From the NCBI GenBank assembly GCA_027033875.1, contig JALVKK010000073.1:1-5575 (forward strand): DNA of 5,575 bases, written 5' to 3'. The notes beneath the pieces are model-generated. The model searched no databases. It was not told the DNA's origin and worked only from the letters and a program-made list of their open reading frames with translations. The position numbers and the translations under genes are program-made. Positions 1 through 5,575 of the stretch are shown piece by piece (the first letter of the stretch is position 1; every line of letters begins with the position of its first letter). This DNA comes from Flavobacteriales bacterium (lineage in GTDB: Bacteria; Bacteroidota; Bacteroidia; Flavobacteriales; Flavobacteriaceae).

Positions 1-420
1 TGCTATACTTGCCCAATTAATAAAATATTTTTTTAAAGGCTCTTTTAAGAAAAAATGCGCCAATGCAATGGCAAAAACCGGTTGTAATTTTTGTAGCAAT
101 ACAACGATGCTCAATGATTTGAAATTGACCAAAAACAAAGCTTTTACAATAGCCCATGTTCCGATAGCACCACCAAATAAACTAACTAATAGCAGTGAAA
201 ACAATTCAACACGATTCAAATGTTTGCAATATTGATAACGCTTAAACAAAAAAAGATTCATAAAAGCAAAAGGTATCGCATGCAATACAAAGACGACAAA
301 CCAAATGTTAAGATTATACAATTTTGGGGTTAAAACAATACCATCCATGCCCCACAATGCCGCTGCAAAAGCAACCAAAATGGCTCCAACGATTGTGTTT
401 TTCTTTGATTTGTTATTCAT
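1..420 (-). CDS. EamA/DMT-family permease, N-terminal 140 codons (cut by window edge)
   Basis: The minus-strand frame is open from an ATG at 420 down to base 1, so the C-terminal half lies outside the window. The 140 visible residues are strongly hydrophobic, with four likely membrane helices at about 9-28, 39-59, 72-97 and 103-124. The start region has the LWG motif common in the first helix of drug/metabolite transporters. The fourth helix reads LQKLQPVFAIALAHFFLKEP, which matches the conserved end of an EamA repeat (Gln-Pro, then small residues, then Lys-Glu-Pro). Family members are inner-membrane permeases of about 300 residues made of two EamA repeats; the substrate cannot be told from sequence. 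The ATG is supported by an AGGAG eight bases upstream. The gene follows a thioredoxin gene on the same strand after 86 bases with no clear terminator, so co-transcription is possible. No disruption is visible in this half. Confidence 0.82.
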   Translation of the reverse strand, partial: MNNKSKKNTIVGAILVAFAAALWGMDGIVLTPKLYNLNIWFVVFVLHAIPFAFMNLFLFKRYQYCKHLNRVELFSLLLVSLFGGAIGTWAIVKALFLVNFKSLSIVVLLQKLQPVFAIALAHFFLKEPLKKYFINWASIA

Positions 421-428
421 TCGCTTCT

Positions 429-433
429 CTCCT
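429..433 (-). promoter_or_regulatory. Shine-Dalgarno sequence of the EamA-family gene
   Basis: AGGAG on the minus strand, eight bases before the ATG at 420. It fixes the start codon. It stands out because the other starts in this window (the two thioredoxin genes, ndk and dnaX) have A/T-rich leaders with no such motif, which is the usual situation in Bacteroidota. Confidence 0.6.
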
Positions 434-506
434 ACTTTTTACTTTCAAGTATCAATTTCAACTCAGGTTAGCGTGTTTGCCGAAGTGCAACTTTCAATTA
501 AACAAT

Positions 507-1616
507 TTACTCTTCAAGCAATTCTTTTATTTTATTTTCAAGCTCTTGTCGTTTCAAATTTTTGGCTCTGATAATGCCTTTGGCATCTATAATAAAGGTT
601 TGCGGTATAGCCATCACGCCGTACAATTTGGCAATGGGTTCTTGCCAAAATTTCAAACTCGATACATGTTGCCATTTCAGCCCGTCGTCTTTGATAGCGT
701 GCAACCAAGATTCTTTATTTTTATCTAATGATATTCCTATGATATTGAGCCCTTGATCGTGATATTTATTGTAAATTTCGACGACATAAGGATTTTCATT
801 TCTACAAGGGCGACACCACGATGCCCAAAAATCGATAACGGTTACTTTTCCCATAGCTTGAGTCAGCGAGAGTTTTTTACCTTCGGGGGTTATCCCCGTA
901 AAATTTGGCGCCTTCCCTCCTATTTCAGTTGCTCCTTTGGTCAAAATCAAAGTATTGATATGTTTTCCCAAAATGGATTTTTTAACATTTTCGGGATATG
1001 AATTAAAGGCTGTTCTGATTTTTTTGAAATCAGCATCTTTTGACACGGCTATTGATTGCATGACAATCAGTCCGACTATGTCTTTATTTTTGTTGATGTA
1101 GTCGTATTGATATGCTTCGGCATTTTTTCGCCACCGGTCAAAAGCATTTTTGATACTATCACGTTTAATAGAGTCTGCTTGTGTACGATATTTTTGCATC
1201 AATATCATGCCTTGTTGCTTATCTTTATTGGCATAGGCTTCGTATTGAAAAAACTTTTTGGTCAATTGTGAAGTTGTGTTGGTCAAATCCGACTCAAAAG
1301 GATTATATTTATCGACTAGCATATCAATGTTGCCATCTCCCATAATAACGGGAATACGCAATTTGGCATCTTCAAATTTGATGATGGCAATCATCGGATT
1401 TTGTTGTTGAATATTAAAATTAAAAATACTGTCGATAATGGTAACCGTATCTAAATCGATGCTTTTCAGATTCTTATCAAAACTCGATAAATAAACTTTT
1501 TTGTTGTCCATACCGGTTATTTTACCTTTGATGTGATATCTGACCGGTTGCGGTACAGAACCGCATTGCCAAAATAATAATCCTAATAAAATCAGTAGTA
1601 AACTTGTTTTTTTCAT
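507..1616 (-). CDS. TlpA-like thioredoxin with N-terminal DUF4369 domain (downstream paralog)
   Basis: A 369-residue envelope protein predicted to do thiol-disulfide exchange outside the cytoplasm. Residues 1-18 look like a lipoprotein signal ending LLFWQC, with Cys18 as the candidate lipid site, but Phe-Trp-Gln before the cysteine is a poor lipobox. About 26-105 resemble a DUF4369 beta-rich domain, 110-230 are mainly helical and charged, and 231-369 form a TlpA/AhpC-type thioredoxin fold. The redox motif is WCRPC (Cys268, Cys271), preceded by VIDFWAS and followed by the cis-proline loop IPQT (Pro338). The length is normal for this Bacteroidota family. The ATG at 1616 is preceded by A/T-rich sequence and closely follows a terminator-like hairpin. 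The neighbouring upstream gene is a paralog about three quarters identical over the thioredoxin domain. Its redox partner is unknown; a resA or tlpA name would be overreach. Confidence 0.9.
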   Translation of the reverse strand: MKKTSLLLILLGLLFWQCGSVPQPVRYHIKGKITGMDNKKVYLSSFDKNLKSIDLDTVTIIDSIFNFNIQQQNPMIAIIKFEDAKLRIPVIMGDGNIDMLVDKYNPFESDLTNTTSQLTKKFFQYEAYANKDKQQGMILMQKYRTQADSIKRDSIKNAFDRWRKNAEAYQYDYINKNKDIVGLIVMQSIAVSKDADFKKIRTAFNSYPENVKKSILGKHINTLILTKGATEIGGKAPNFTGITPEGKKLSLTQAMGKVTVIDFWASWCRPCRNENPYVVEIYNKYHDQGLNIIGISLDKNKESWLHAIKDDGLKWQHVSSLKFWQEPIAKLYGVMAIPQTFIIDAKGIIRAKNLKRQELENKIKELLEE

Positions 1617-1630
1617 AAGCTAAAAAATTA

Positions 1631-1674
1631 AAAAAACGGAACAAGTTTTGCTTTTGTTTCAAAATCTTGTTCCG
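1631..1674 (-). terminator. Intrinsic-terminator-like hairpin between the two thioredoxin genes
   Basis: On the minus strand the arms are CGGAACAAGATTTTG and CAAAACTTGTTCCG, at 1660-1674 and 1637-1650. They give a 14-bp stem with one bulged base (1665) and a nine-base loop, followed directly by six T residues (complement of 1631-1636). It starts 30 bases after the stop of the upstream gene and ends 14 bases before the ATG of the downstream gene. It may end transcription of the first gene or act as an intra-operon attenuator, since no convincing promoter is seen between it and the downstream gene. Confidence 0.8.
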
Positions 1675-1704
1675 CTTGTAAAAATACAATTTTATTTCAA
1701 AATA

Positions 1705-2844
1705 CTATTTTTCTTCCAAAAGTTCTTTGATTTTGGCTTCCAAACGATCGCGTCTCAAATTTTTAGCTCTGATTACACCGTTTTTATCCAATATAAAAGT
1801 TTGCGGTATGGATTCGACATGGTATAATTCGCGAGCAATCGGATCTTGCCAGTATTTCAAATTTGACACATGATTCCATATAAGTCCGTCATCTTTGATA
1901 GCTTTGAGCCATGCCTCTTTATTTCCGGGTTTATCTAATGATACACCTATGATATTCAAGCCTTTATCGTGATATTTTTTATAGATATTTACAACATAAG
2001 GATTTTCTGCTCGACATGGACGACACCAAGAAGCCCAAAAATCTATAAGCGTAACCTTGCCCATAACATCTTTTAATGATAGTGTTTTTCCGTCGGGTGT
2101 AGGCGCTGAAAAATCAGGTGCTTTGCTACCTATGGAAGTTGCCGCTAATCCTTTGATGCGATTATAAGCATTTTTAACGTTGGGTAAGTCTTTTAAATCT
2201 TTTGAAAAGCCGTCGTATATCTTCAACAATTTGTTATAATCAGGTTCTGCTTTATCAAAAGCTATCGATTCAAATACCAAACCACCTACCAAATTGTTTT
2301 TATTTTCATCTATAAATTTATATTCGTAATTATGACGCTCATCATCAATGGCATAATATCGGTTGATAATATCTGTTTTTTGAGCTTCGGTTCCTTTGTT
2401 ATTAGCAGCTTGATACAATTTTGCCAATTTTTCTTGTTTATCTCTAAACATTTTTATTTGATCCAAATAATCATAAAATTTCTTATTTAAGCCTTGACTA
2501 ATTACAGCGGAACGACGAATATGTTTACTGTCGATATCGATTTTGATATTTGAGCCGGATTCTAAAATCAAAGGTAAATCACTGGGAACACCTTCAACTC
2601 TCAAAAAAGCTAATTTTGGTTTATCGACTTTTTCCATCAATTTGAAATGACCTTCGTTCATTTGAACGGAATCCAAAATTTCTTCTTTCATGCCATTGTA
2701 GGTGAGCAATTTTACAAATTTGTTCCCCAAGCCCATACCGGCGCCGTCAATACTGACATTTGCATCTTTTACGGCAGCTTTATTATTATCTCCGCAAGAT
2801 GACAAAATAATCATACTAAATACCAATAATGCTAATTTTTTCAT
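1705..2844 (-). CDS. TlpA-like thioredoxin lipoprotein with N-terminal DUF4369 domain (upstream paralog)
   Basis: A 379-residue predicted lipoprotein for envelope thiol-disulfide exchange. The ATG at 2844 is preferred over an in-frame TTG at 2859 because it places MKKLALLVFSMIILSSC directly at the N-terminus: two lysines, a hydrophobic core and a good lipobox (LSSC, lipid Cys17). Next come a DUF4369-like beta-rich domain (about 30-105), a charged helical middle (about 110-232), and a thioredoxin domain (about 237-379). That domain carries WCRPC (Cys274, Cys277) and the cis-proline loop IPQT (Pro347). The C-terminus ends in the same KIKELLEE string as the next gene. The middle keeps ENKNNLVGGLVFESIA, a conserved helix seen in many Bacteroidota TlpA-like proteins. 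It is the first gene of the minus-strand pair, with a TATATTTG box 28 bases upstream and a terminator-like hairpin after its TAG stop. Electron donor and substrate are unknown. Confidence 0.92.
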   Translation of the reverse strand: MKKLALLVFSMIILSSCGDNNKAAVKDANVSIDGAGMGLGNKFVKLLTYNGMKEEILDSVQMNEGHFKLMEKVDKPKLAFLRVEGVPSDLPLILESGSNIKIDIDSKHIRRSAVISQGLNKKFYDYLDQIKMFRDKQEKLAKLYQAANNKGTEAQKTDIINRYYAIDDERHNYEYKFIDENKNNLVGGLVFESIAFDKAEPDYNKLLKIYDGFSKDLKDLPNVKNAYNRIKGLAATSIGSKAPDFSAPTPDGKTLSLKDVMGKVTLIDFWASWCRPCRAENPYVVNIYKKYHDKGLNIIGVSLDKPGNKEAWLKAIKDDGLIWNHVSNLKYWQDPIARELYHVESIPQTFILDKNGVIRAKNLRRDRLEAKIKELLEEK

Positions 2845-2872
2845 ATTATTTTTTTTCAATTTTTATTTGACG

Positions 2873-2880
2873 CAAATATA
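2873..2880 (-). promoter_or_regulatory. Candidate -7 box for the upstream thioredoxin gene
   Basis: TATATTTG on the minus strand matches the Bacteroidota sigma-ABfr -7 consensus TAnnTTTG and ends 28 bases before the ATG at 2844. The -33 element is not clear: a TTTG lies at 2908-2911, but the 27-base gap is longer than usual. That upstream stretch also falls inside the transposase relic. Confidence 0.5.
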
Positions 2881-2891
2881 TAAAATAAAAT

Positions 2892-3084
2892 GAGATATTA
2901 TTGGTGGCAAAATCGGATTATTTGGCAGGGCAAAAAAATAATTTTTATAAACATTTCAATCAATACTGAGCAAAATAACTTTAAATTTATTGAAAAACGA
3001 GAAAACAGCCAAGTTAGGTATCAAAGAAAAGATGCTTAAAGCGGGCTGAAATAATCAATATTTATAAAAATGTTAAATTTATGA
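2892..3084 (+). pseudogene. Decayed, internally deleted ISAs1-family (H-repeat type) transposase relic
   Basis: Two blocks of an ISAs1-type DDE transposase can be read in the gap between the thioredoxin gene and ndk. Block one (2892-2966) reads VAKSDYLAGQKNNFYKHF, resembling the family segment around DYLFAVKGNQ that follows the second catalytic Asp; a few codons are missing. Block two (2966-3046, next frame) reads LSKITLNLLKNEKTAKLG then IKEKMLKAG. It aligns without gaps, from memory, to the C-terminus of E. coli H-repeat proteins (IRHIAINILTNDKVFKAG, then LRRKMRKAAM). The Trp expected after KAG is TGA (3047-3049), NNQYL follows, and a one-base loss near 3065 shifts KMLNL and its stop (3082-3084) out of frame. 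Some 150 codons between the blocks, with the catalytic Glu, are gone. No terminal inverted repeats are convincing. It cannot make an active enzyme. Family assignment is from remembered sequences, not a search. Confidence 0.6.
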
Positions 3085-3138
3085 TGCTTTGCTCTGTTTC
3101 TATACAACATCAATATTTTCAATTTTAAACTAAAACAT

Positions 3139-3146
3139 TATCTTTG
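3139..3146 (+). promoter_or_regulatory. Promoter -7 box for ndk
   Basis: TATCTTTG fits TAnnTTTG and lies 23 bases before the ndk ATG. A weak -33 candidate, TTTC, is at 3117-3120 with an 18-base gap. The box lies just beyond the transposase relic, so ndk appears to have kept its own promoter. Confidence 0.65.
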
Positions 3147-3169
3147 CAAAAACAAAAAAACATAATTCT

Positions 3170-3592
3170 ATGTCAGGAAACATCACTTTTACCATGATTA
3201 AACCAGATGCCGTAGAAAACGGACATATCGGTGCTATTTTAGACAAGATTAATCAAGCCGGCTTTAAATTAATAGCCATGAAAATGACGCAATTGTCAAA
3301 ACGCGATGCAGAGCGGTTTTATGCCATTCACAAAGACAGACCGTTTTTTGCAGAATTGGTAGCCTTTATGACCCGCGGTCCTATTGTTGCAGCTGTTTTA
3401 CAAAAAGAAAATGCCGTTGAAGATTTTCGTTCTTTTATCGGAGCGACCAATCCGGCTGAAGCAGCACCCGGAACCATCCGAAATCTGTACGCCAAATCAA
3501 TCGGCGAAAATGCCATTCACGGTTCAGACAGTGATGAAAATGCCCGTATTGAAAGTGCTTTTCACTTTGCGGAACGTGAAATTTTTGAATAA
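3170..3592 (+). CDS. ndk: Nucleoside diphosphate kinase
   Basis: A complete 140-residue cytosolic enzyme that moves the gamma phosphate from ATP to nucleoside diphosphates through a phosphohistidine, keeping NTP and dNTP pools filled. The signature NAIHGSDS contains the catalytic His117. Other active-site residues expected for the family are in place: Lys11 (in TMIKPDA), Tyr51, Phe59, Arg87, Thr93, Arg104 and Asn114. The length equals the usual bacterial size. The start ATG at 3170 gives the normal short N-terminus before the first strand (NITFTMIKPDA). There is no Shine-Dalgarno; the leader is A-rich, as in other Bacteroidota genes. It is a single-gene unit, with its own TATCTTTG box upstream and a hairpin plus T-run after the TAA stop. 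Nothing looks broken or foreign. Confidence 0.98.
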   Translation: MSGNITFTMIKPDAVENGHIGAILDKINQAGFKLIAMKMTQLSKRDAERFYAIHKDRPFFAELVAFMTRGPIVAAVLQKENAVEDFRSFIGATNPAEAAPGTIRNLYAKSIGENAIHGSDSDENARIESAFHFAEREIFE

Positions 3593-3615
3593 ACAATTAC
3601 ACTGTTTTATTTTTC

Positions 3616-3650
3616 AAAAAAAGTCACCGGTATTAGTGGCTTTTTTTTTT
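3616..3650 (+). terminator. Intrinsic terminator of ndk
   Basis: An A-rich arm ending AAGTCAC pairs with GTGGCTT (one T-G wobble) around the loop CGGTATTA. The second arm runs into ten T residues at 3641-3650. It begins 24 bases after the ndk stop and lies before the dnaX promoter box, so it separates the two genes. Confidence 0.85.
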
Positions 3651-3669
3651 ATGAAATAAAAAAAAGAAT

Positions 3670-3677
3670 TATCTTTG
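3670..3677 (+). promoter_or_regulatory. Promoter -7 box for dnaX
   Basis: TATCTTTG, the same eight bases as the ndk box, 19 bases before the dnaX ATG. A start site about seven bases on would give a very short leader of roughly a dozen bases. The -33 position falls in the T-run and A-rich sequence of the ndk terminator and shows no clear TTTG. Confidence 0.55.
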
Positions 3678-3696
3678 TTGCAGATAGTTAGTCATT

Positions 3697-5382
3697 ATGA
3701 ATTATATCGTATCCGCTTTAAAATACAGACCGCAAAAATTTGAAGACGTTGTCGGACAACAAGCTGTTACCAACACGCTTAAAAACGCTATTGACAAAGG
3801 GCATTTGGCACAAGCCTTGTTATTTACCGGACCCAGAGGTGTCGGAAAAACTACTTGTGCGCGTATTTTGGCCAAAGAAATCAACAAAACCGAAGATTTA
3901 TCATCGGACGAAGATTTTGCTTTTAATATTTTTGAACTGGATGCGGCTTCCAATAATGGCGTTGATCATATTAGAAATTTAACCGAACAAGTACGCATTC
4001 CGCCCCAAGTCGGTAAATATAAAATCTATATTATAGACGAGGTTCACATGTTATCGACATCGGCATTTAATGCTTTTTTAAAAACCCTTGAAGAACCACC
4101 GGAACATGTTATATTTATTTTGGCAACCACCGAAAAACACAAAATCATACCGACCATATTATCTCGTTGTCAAATTTATGATTTTAAACGCATCAATGCT
4201 TTTGATATAAAAGAACATTTGAAAAAAATAGTCGATAAAGAAGGGCTGGAAGCTGATGAAGATGCCTTGTTTTTGATTGCTCAAAAAGCCGACGGCGCTT
4301 TACGCGATGCCCTATCTATGTTTGATAAAGTGGTTAGTTATTCAGACGGTAAAATCACCAGAAAAATAGTTTCCGAAAGTATGAGTATTCTCGATTACGA
4401 CGCGTATTTTAAACTATCGGAACTAATCTTAAAAAACGATATTCCGGCTGTATTAAATTATTTCAACGAACTTCTTTACAAAGGTTTTGACGCCCATTTA
4501 ATTATCGCGGGATTATCGAGCCATCTTAGGGATATACTGGTCGCAAAAGATAATAAAACAACTGAATTACTGGAAGTTAGCGATAATATCAAAAAACAAT
4601 ATTTGGAACAATCCAAGCAGTTTGATTTTCCGTTTTTATTGAAAGCCATAGATTTGACAACGCAAACGGATATTAATTACAAATTGAGTAAAAGCCCGCA
4701 TTTGTTGGTCGAATTGACTTTGATGAAATTAGCTTCTCTAAATTTTGACGAAGCTAAAAAAAAAACTGAAATAATACCCGCTTCTTATTTCAATAATACT
4801 GTAAAAATTGTAGAAACTTACAAAACAGACTCCCCACCTACCTCATCAAAAGTTGAAGACCCGCAGGTAAAATCCATTCAGAATGATGATAAAATTCAAA
4901 ATAATTCTGAAACAAATCAAAATAAAAAAAATACAGGTATCACTATCAGCAGTATTCTCAAAAAGAAACGTGAACTTGAAGAAAAAAATCGTAAACTCAA
5001 AGGACAAATACTGCCTACCGATGATTTTGCCCAAGAAGATTTTGAGAAATATTGGCGTGAATATTTGGATAAACTCCGCAAAAACAAAGACAAAAATATT
5101 TTATCAATACTAACCATCGATAAAAATCCACGGATAATCGATAACAAAATCCATTTGACTTTTAGTAGTGCGATACTAAAAAAAGAATTGGAACGCAATA
5201 AAGAAAAAGTCTTGAAATTTTTACGTCATAATCTTAACAATTATGATATAGATTTTGTAATCAATGTTAATGAAACTCAACAACAAGAAATAATATATAC
5301 CAAAAAAGATAAATTTGATAAATTAGTTGCAAAAAATCCCGATTTGATATATTTAAAAGAAAAATTCAAATTAAATATTTGA
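3697..5382 (+). CDS. dnaX: DNA polymerase III subunit tau/gamma (clamp loader)
   Basis: The 561-residue clamp-loader ATPase that loads the sliding clamp and, through the tau tail, ties the polymerase to the replisome. The AAA+ part shows Walker A GPRGVGKT (45-52), Walker B YIIDEVH (111-117; Asp114, Glu115), sensor 1 LATTE (Thr144-Thr145), the SRC motif with arginine finger Arg157, and sensor 2 GALRDALS (Arg203). Domain III, the collar, runs to about 350. A Lys/Asn/Ser-rich linker (about 353-435, including LKKKRELEEKNRKL) leads to a tau-specific domain at 440-561. The zinc module normally between Walker A and B (four Cys) is absent: residues 61-78 carry only acidic and polar residues. I recall the same in flavobacterial DnaX. 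The in-frame TAG at 3685 makes the ATG at 3697 the first possible start. A run of ten A at codons 354-357 may allow a gamma form. Confidence 0.97.
   Translation: MNYIVSALKYRPQKFEDVVGQQAVTNTLKNAIDKGHLAQALLFTGPRGVGKTTCARILAKEINKTEDLSSDEDFAFNIFELDAASNNGVDHIRNLTEQVRIPPQVGKYKIYIIDEVHMLSTSAFNAFLKTLEEPPEHVIFILATTEKHKIIPTILSRCQIYDFKRINAFDIKEHLKKIVDKEGLEADEDALFLIAQKADGALRDALSMFDKVVSYSDGKITRKIVSESMSILDYDAYFKLSELILKNDIPAVLNYFNELLYKGFDAHLIIAGLSSHLRDILVAKDNKTTELLEVSDNIKKQYLEQSKQFDFPFLLKAIDLTTQTDINYKLSKSPHLLVELTLMKLASLNFDEAKKKTEIIPASYFNNTVKIVETYKTDSPPTSSKVEDPQVKSIQNDDKIQNNSETNQNKKNTGITISSILKKKRELEEKNRKLKGQILPTDDFAQEDFEKYWREYLDKLRKNKDKNILSILTIDKNPRIIDNKIHLTFSSAILKKELERNKEKVLKFLRHNLNNYDIDFVINVNETQQQEIIYTKKDKFDKLVAKNPDLIYLKEKFKLNI
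4756..4792 (+). other. Candidate slippage site for a gamma form of DnaX
   Basis: Ten consecutive A residues (4756-4765) encode Lys354-Lys356 and the first base of Thr357, at the border between the collar domain and the linker. After slippage by -1 (or one extra A in the mRNA) the frame reads Lys-Lys-Lys-Asn-stop, with TGA at 4767-4769. After +1 (or one missing A) it reads Lys-Lys-Lys-Leu-Lys-stop, with TAA at 4772-4774. Either event gives a protein of about 357 residues containing domains I-III. An 8-bp A/U-rich hairpin follows at once (TGAAATAA 4767-4774 with TTATTTCA 4785-4792). It is only about two bases from the run, closer than usual for a ribosomal frameshift stimulator, and no upstream AGGAG is seen. 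Transcriptional slippage is therefore the likelier mechanism. Confidence 0.55.
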
Positions 5383-5431
5383 ATAAATTGATCAGTACGA
5401 GATTTGTTATTATCAATTTTATTAATCATAT

Positions 5432-5457
5432 AATCGACTTTTAAGTTGATTTTTTTT
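5432..5457 (+). terminator. Intrinsic terminator of dnaX
   Basis: AATCGACTT pairs with AAGTTGATT (one G-T wobble), leaving a short T/A loop, and is followed by a run of T to 5457. It starts 50 bases after the dnaX TGA stop. The stem is A/T-rich and so only moderately stable. Confidence 0.65.
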
Positions 5458-5532
5458 ATTTCATGCTTAACTACTAATAAAAAATCTAAGCAAATAATGT
5501 ATAATATCATAAAAATGTCATTTATATTTAAT

Positions 5533-5540
5533 TACTTTTG
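5533..5540 (+). promoter_or_regulatory. Possible promoter -7 box for a gene starting near the window end
   Basis: TACTTTTG fits TAnnTTTG and lies 27 bases before an ATG at 5568-5570, after which only ATG AAT AA is visible. The spacing resembles the ndk arrangement. No -33 element is evident and the downstream gene cannot be judged from two codons, so this is a tentative call. Confidence 0.3.
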
Positions 5541-5575
5541 GAACCGTAACAAAAAAATTATCCGATTATGAATAA

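Noticed and set aside
421..506. A terminator between the downstream thioredoxin gene and the permease gene.
   Set aside because: Only a 4-bp stem (TTGC/GCAA on the minus strand) without a T-run is present, so the two genes may be co-transcribed.
324..1271. Several plus-strand ORFs of 64-134 codons over the left part of the window.
   Set aside because: They lie antisense to the well-supported permease and thioredoxin genes, show no domain pattern and have no promoter or ribosome-binding context.
2890..3039. A 49-codon ORF (ATG to TAA) in the gap before ndk, with an A-rich leader.
   Set aside because: Its translation has no recognisable family pattern, and the same DNA read in the other two plus frames gives the transposase blocks, so it is a chance opening across a decayed insertion sequence.
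2941..3071. Inverted repeat ATTTTTATAAA / TTTATAAAAAT (2941-2951 and 3061-3071) and shorter GAGCAAA / TTTGCTC arms (2969-2975 and 3088-3094), considered as IS termini or an RNA structure.
   Set aside because: The pairs cross instead of nesting, are A/T-rich, and the outer pair lies inside the transposase reading blocks, so neither terminal repeats nor a simple stem is supported.
4924..4931. A run of eight A residues in the dnaX linker as a second slippage site.
   Set aside because: The +1 frame continues to about 5113 and the -1 frame to 4971-4973, and the site falls mid-linker, so it does not resemble a designed gamma terminus.
4846..5510. Minus-strand ORFs of 62-93 codons opposite the dnaX tail.
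   Set aside because: They are rich in Phe, Leu and Ser, as expected for the complement of Lys/Glu/Asn-rich coding DNA, and overlap an intact dnaX.
5497..5571. A 24-residue plus-strand ORF after dnaX.
   Set aside because: It overlaps the candidate TACTTTTG box, has no family pattern and is within chance length for such A/T-rich DNA.

Overview
The window looks like low-GC chromosomal DNA from a member of the Bacteroidota, most likely the Flavobacteriia. The reasons are the TAnnTTTG -7 promoter boxes, the A/T-rich and mostly Shine-Dalgarno-free translation starts, two lipoprotein-type DUF4369/TlpA thioredoxins, and a DnaX that lacks the usual four-cysteine zinc module. This taxonomic call is inferred from gene content and motifs only.

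Layout: the left half (1-2844) is read on the minus strand. It holds, in transcription order, a TlpA-like thioredoxin lipoprotein (1705-2844), a second paralogous one (507-1616), and the N-terminal 140 codons of an EamA/DMT-family permease cut by the window edge (1-420). A strong intrinsic-terminator-like hairpin lies between the two paralogs. The right half is read on the plus strand: ndk (3170-3592) with its own promoter and terminator, then dnaX (3697-5382) with an almost identical promoter and its own terminator. The last bases (5533-5575) contain a promoter-like box and possibly the first codons of another plus-strand gene.

The divergent gap between the thioredoxin genes and ndk (2845-3169) is not empty. 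It carries a badly decayed, internally deleted relic of an ISAs1-family (H-repeat type) transposase at about 2892-3084, recognisable from two conserved blocks broken by stops and frameshifts.

The most interesting signal is in dnaX. An uninterrupted run of ten A residues (4756-4765) sits exactly where the AAA+/collar part of the protein ends and the tau-specific tail begins. Both alternative reading frames hit a stop within three codons of the run, so slippage in either direction would yield a gamma-like protein of about 357 residues. Thermus thermophilus makes gamma this way, so this is a credible tau/gamma switch, though unproven here.

The genes do not form one pathway. Ndk supplies nucleoside triphosphates and DnaX loads the replication clamp, which fits loosely as housekeeping neighbours with separate transcription units. 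The two thioredoxins are a tandem duplication for envelope thiol-disulfide chemistry. I see no tRNA, rRNA, CRISPR array or defence system.
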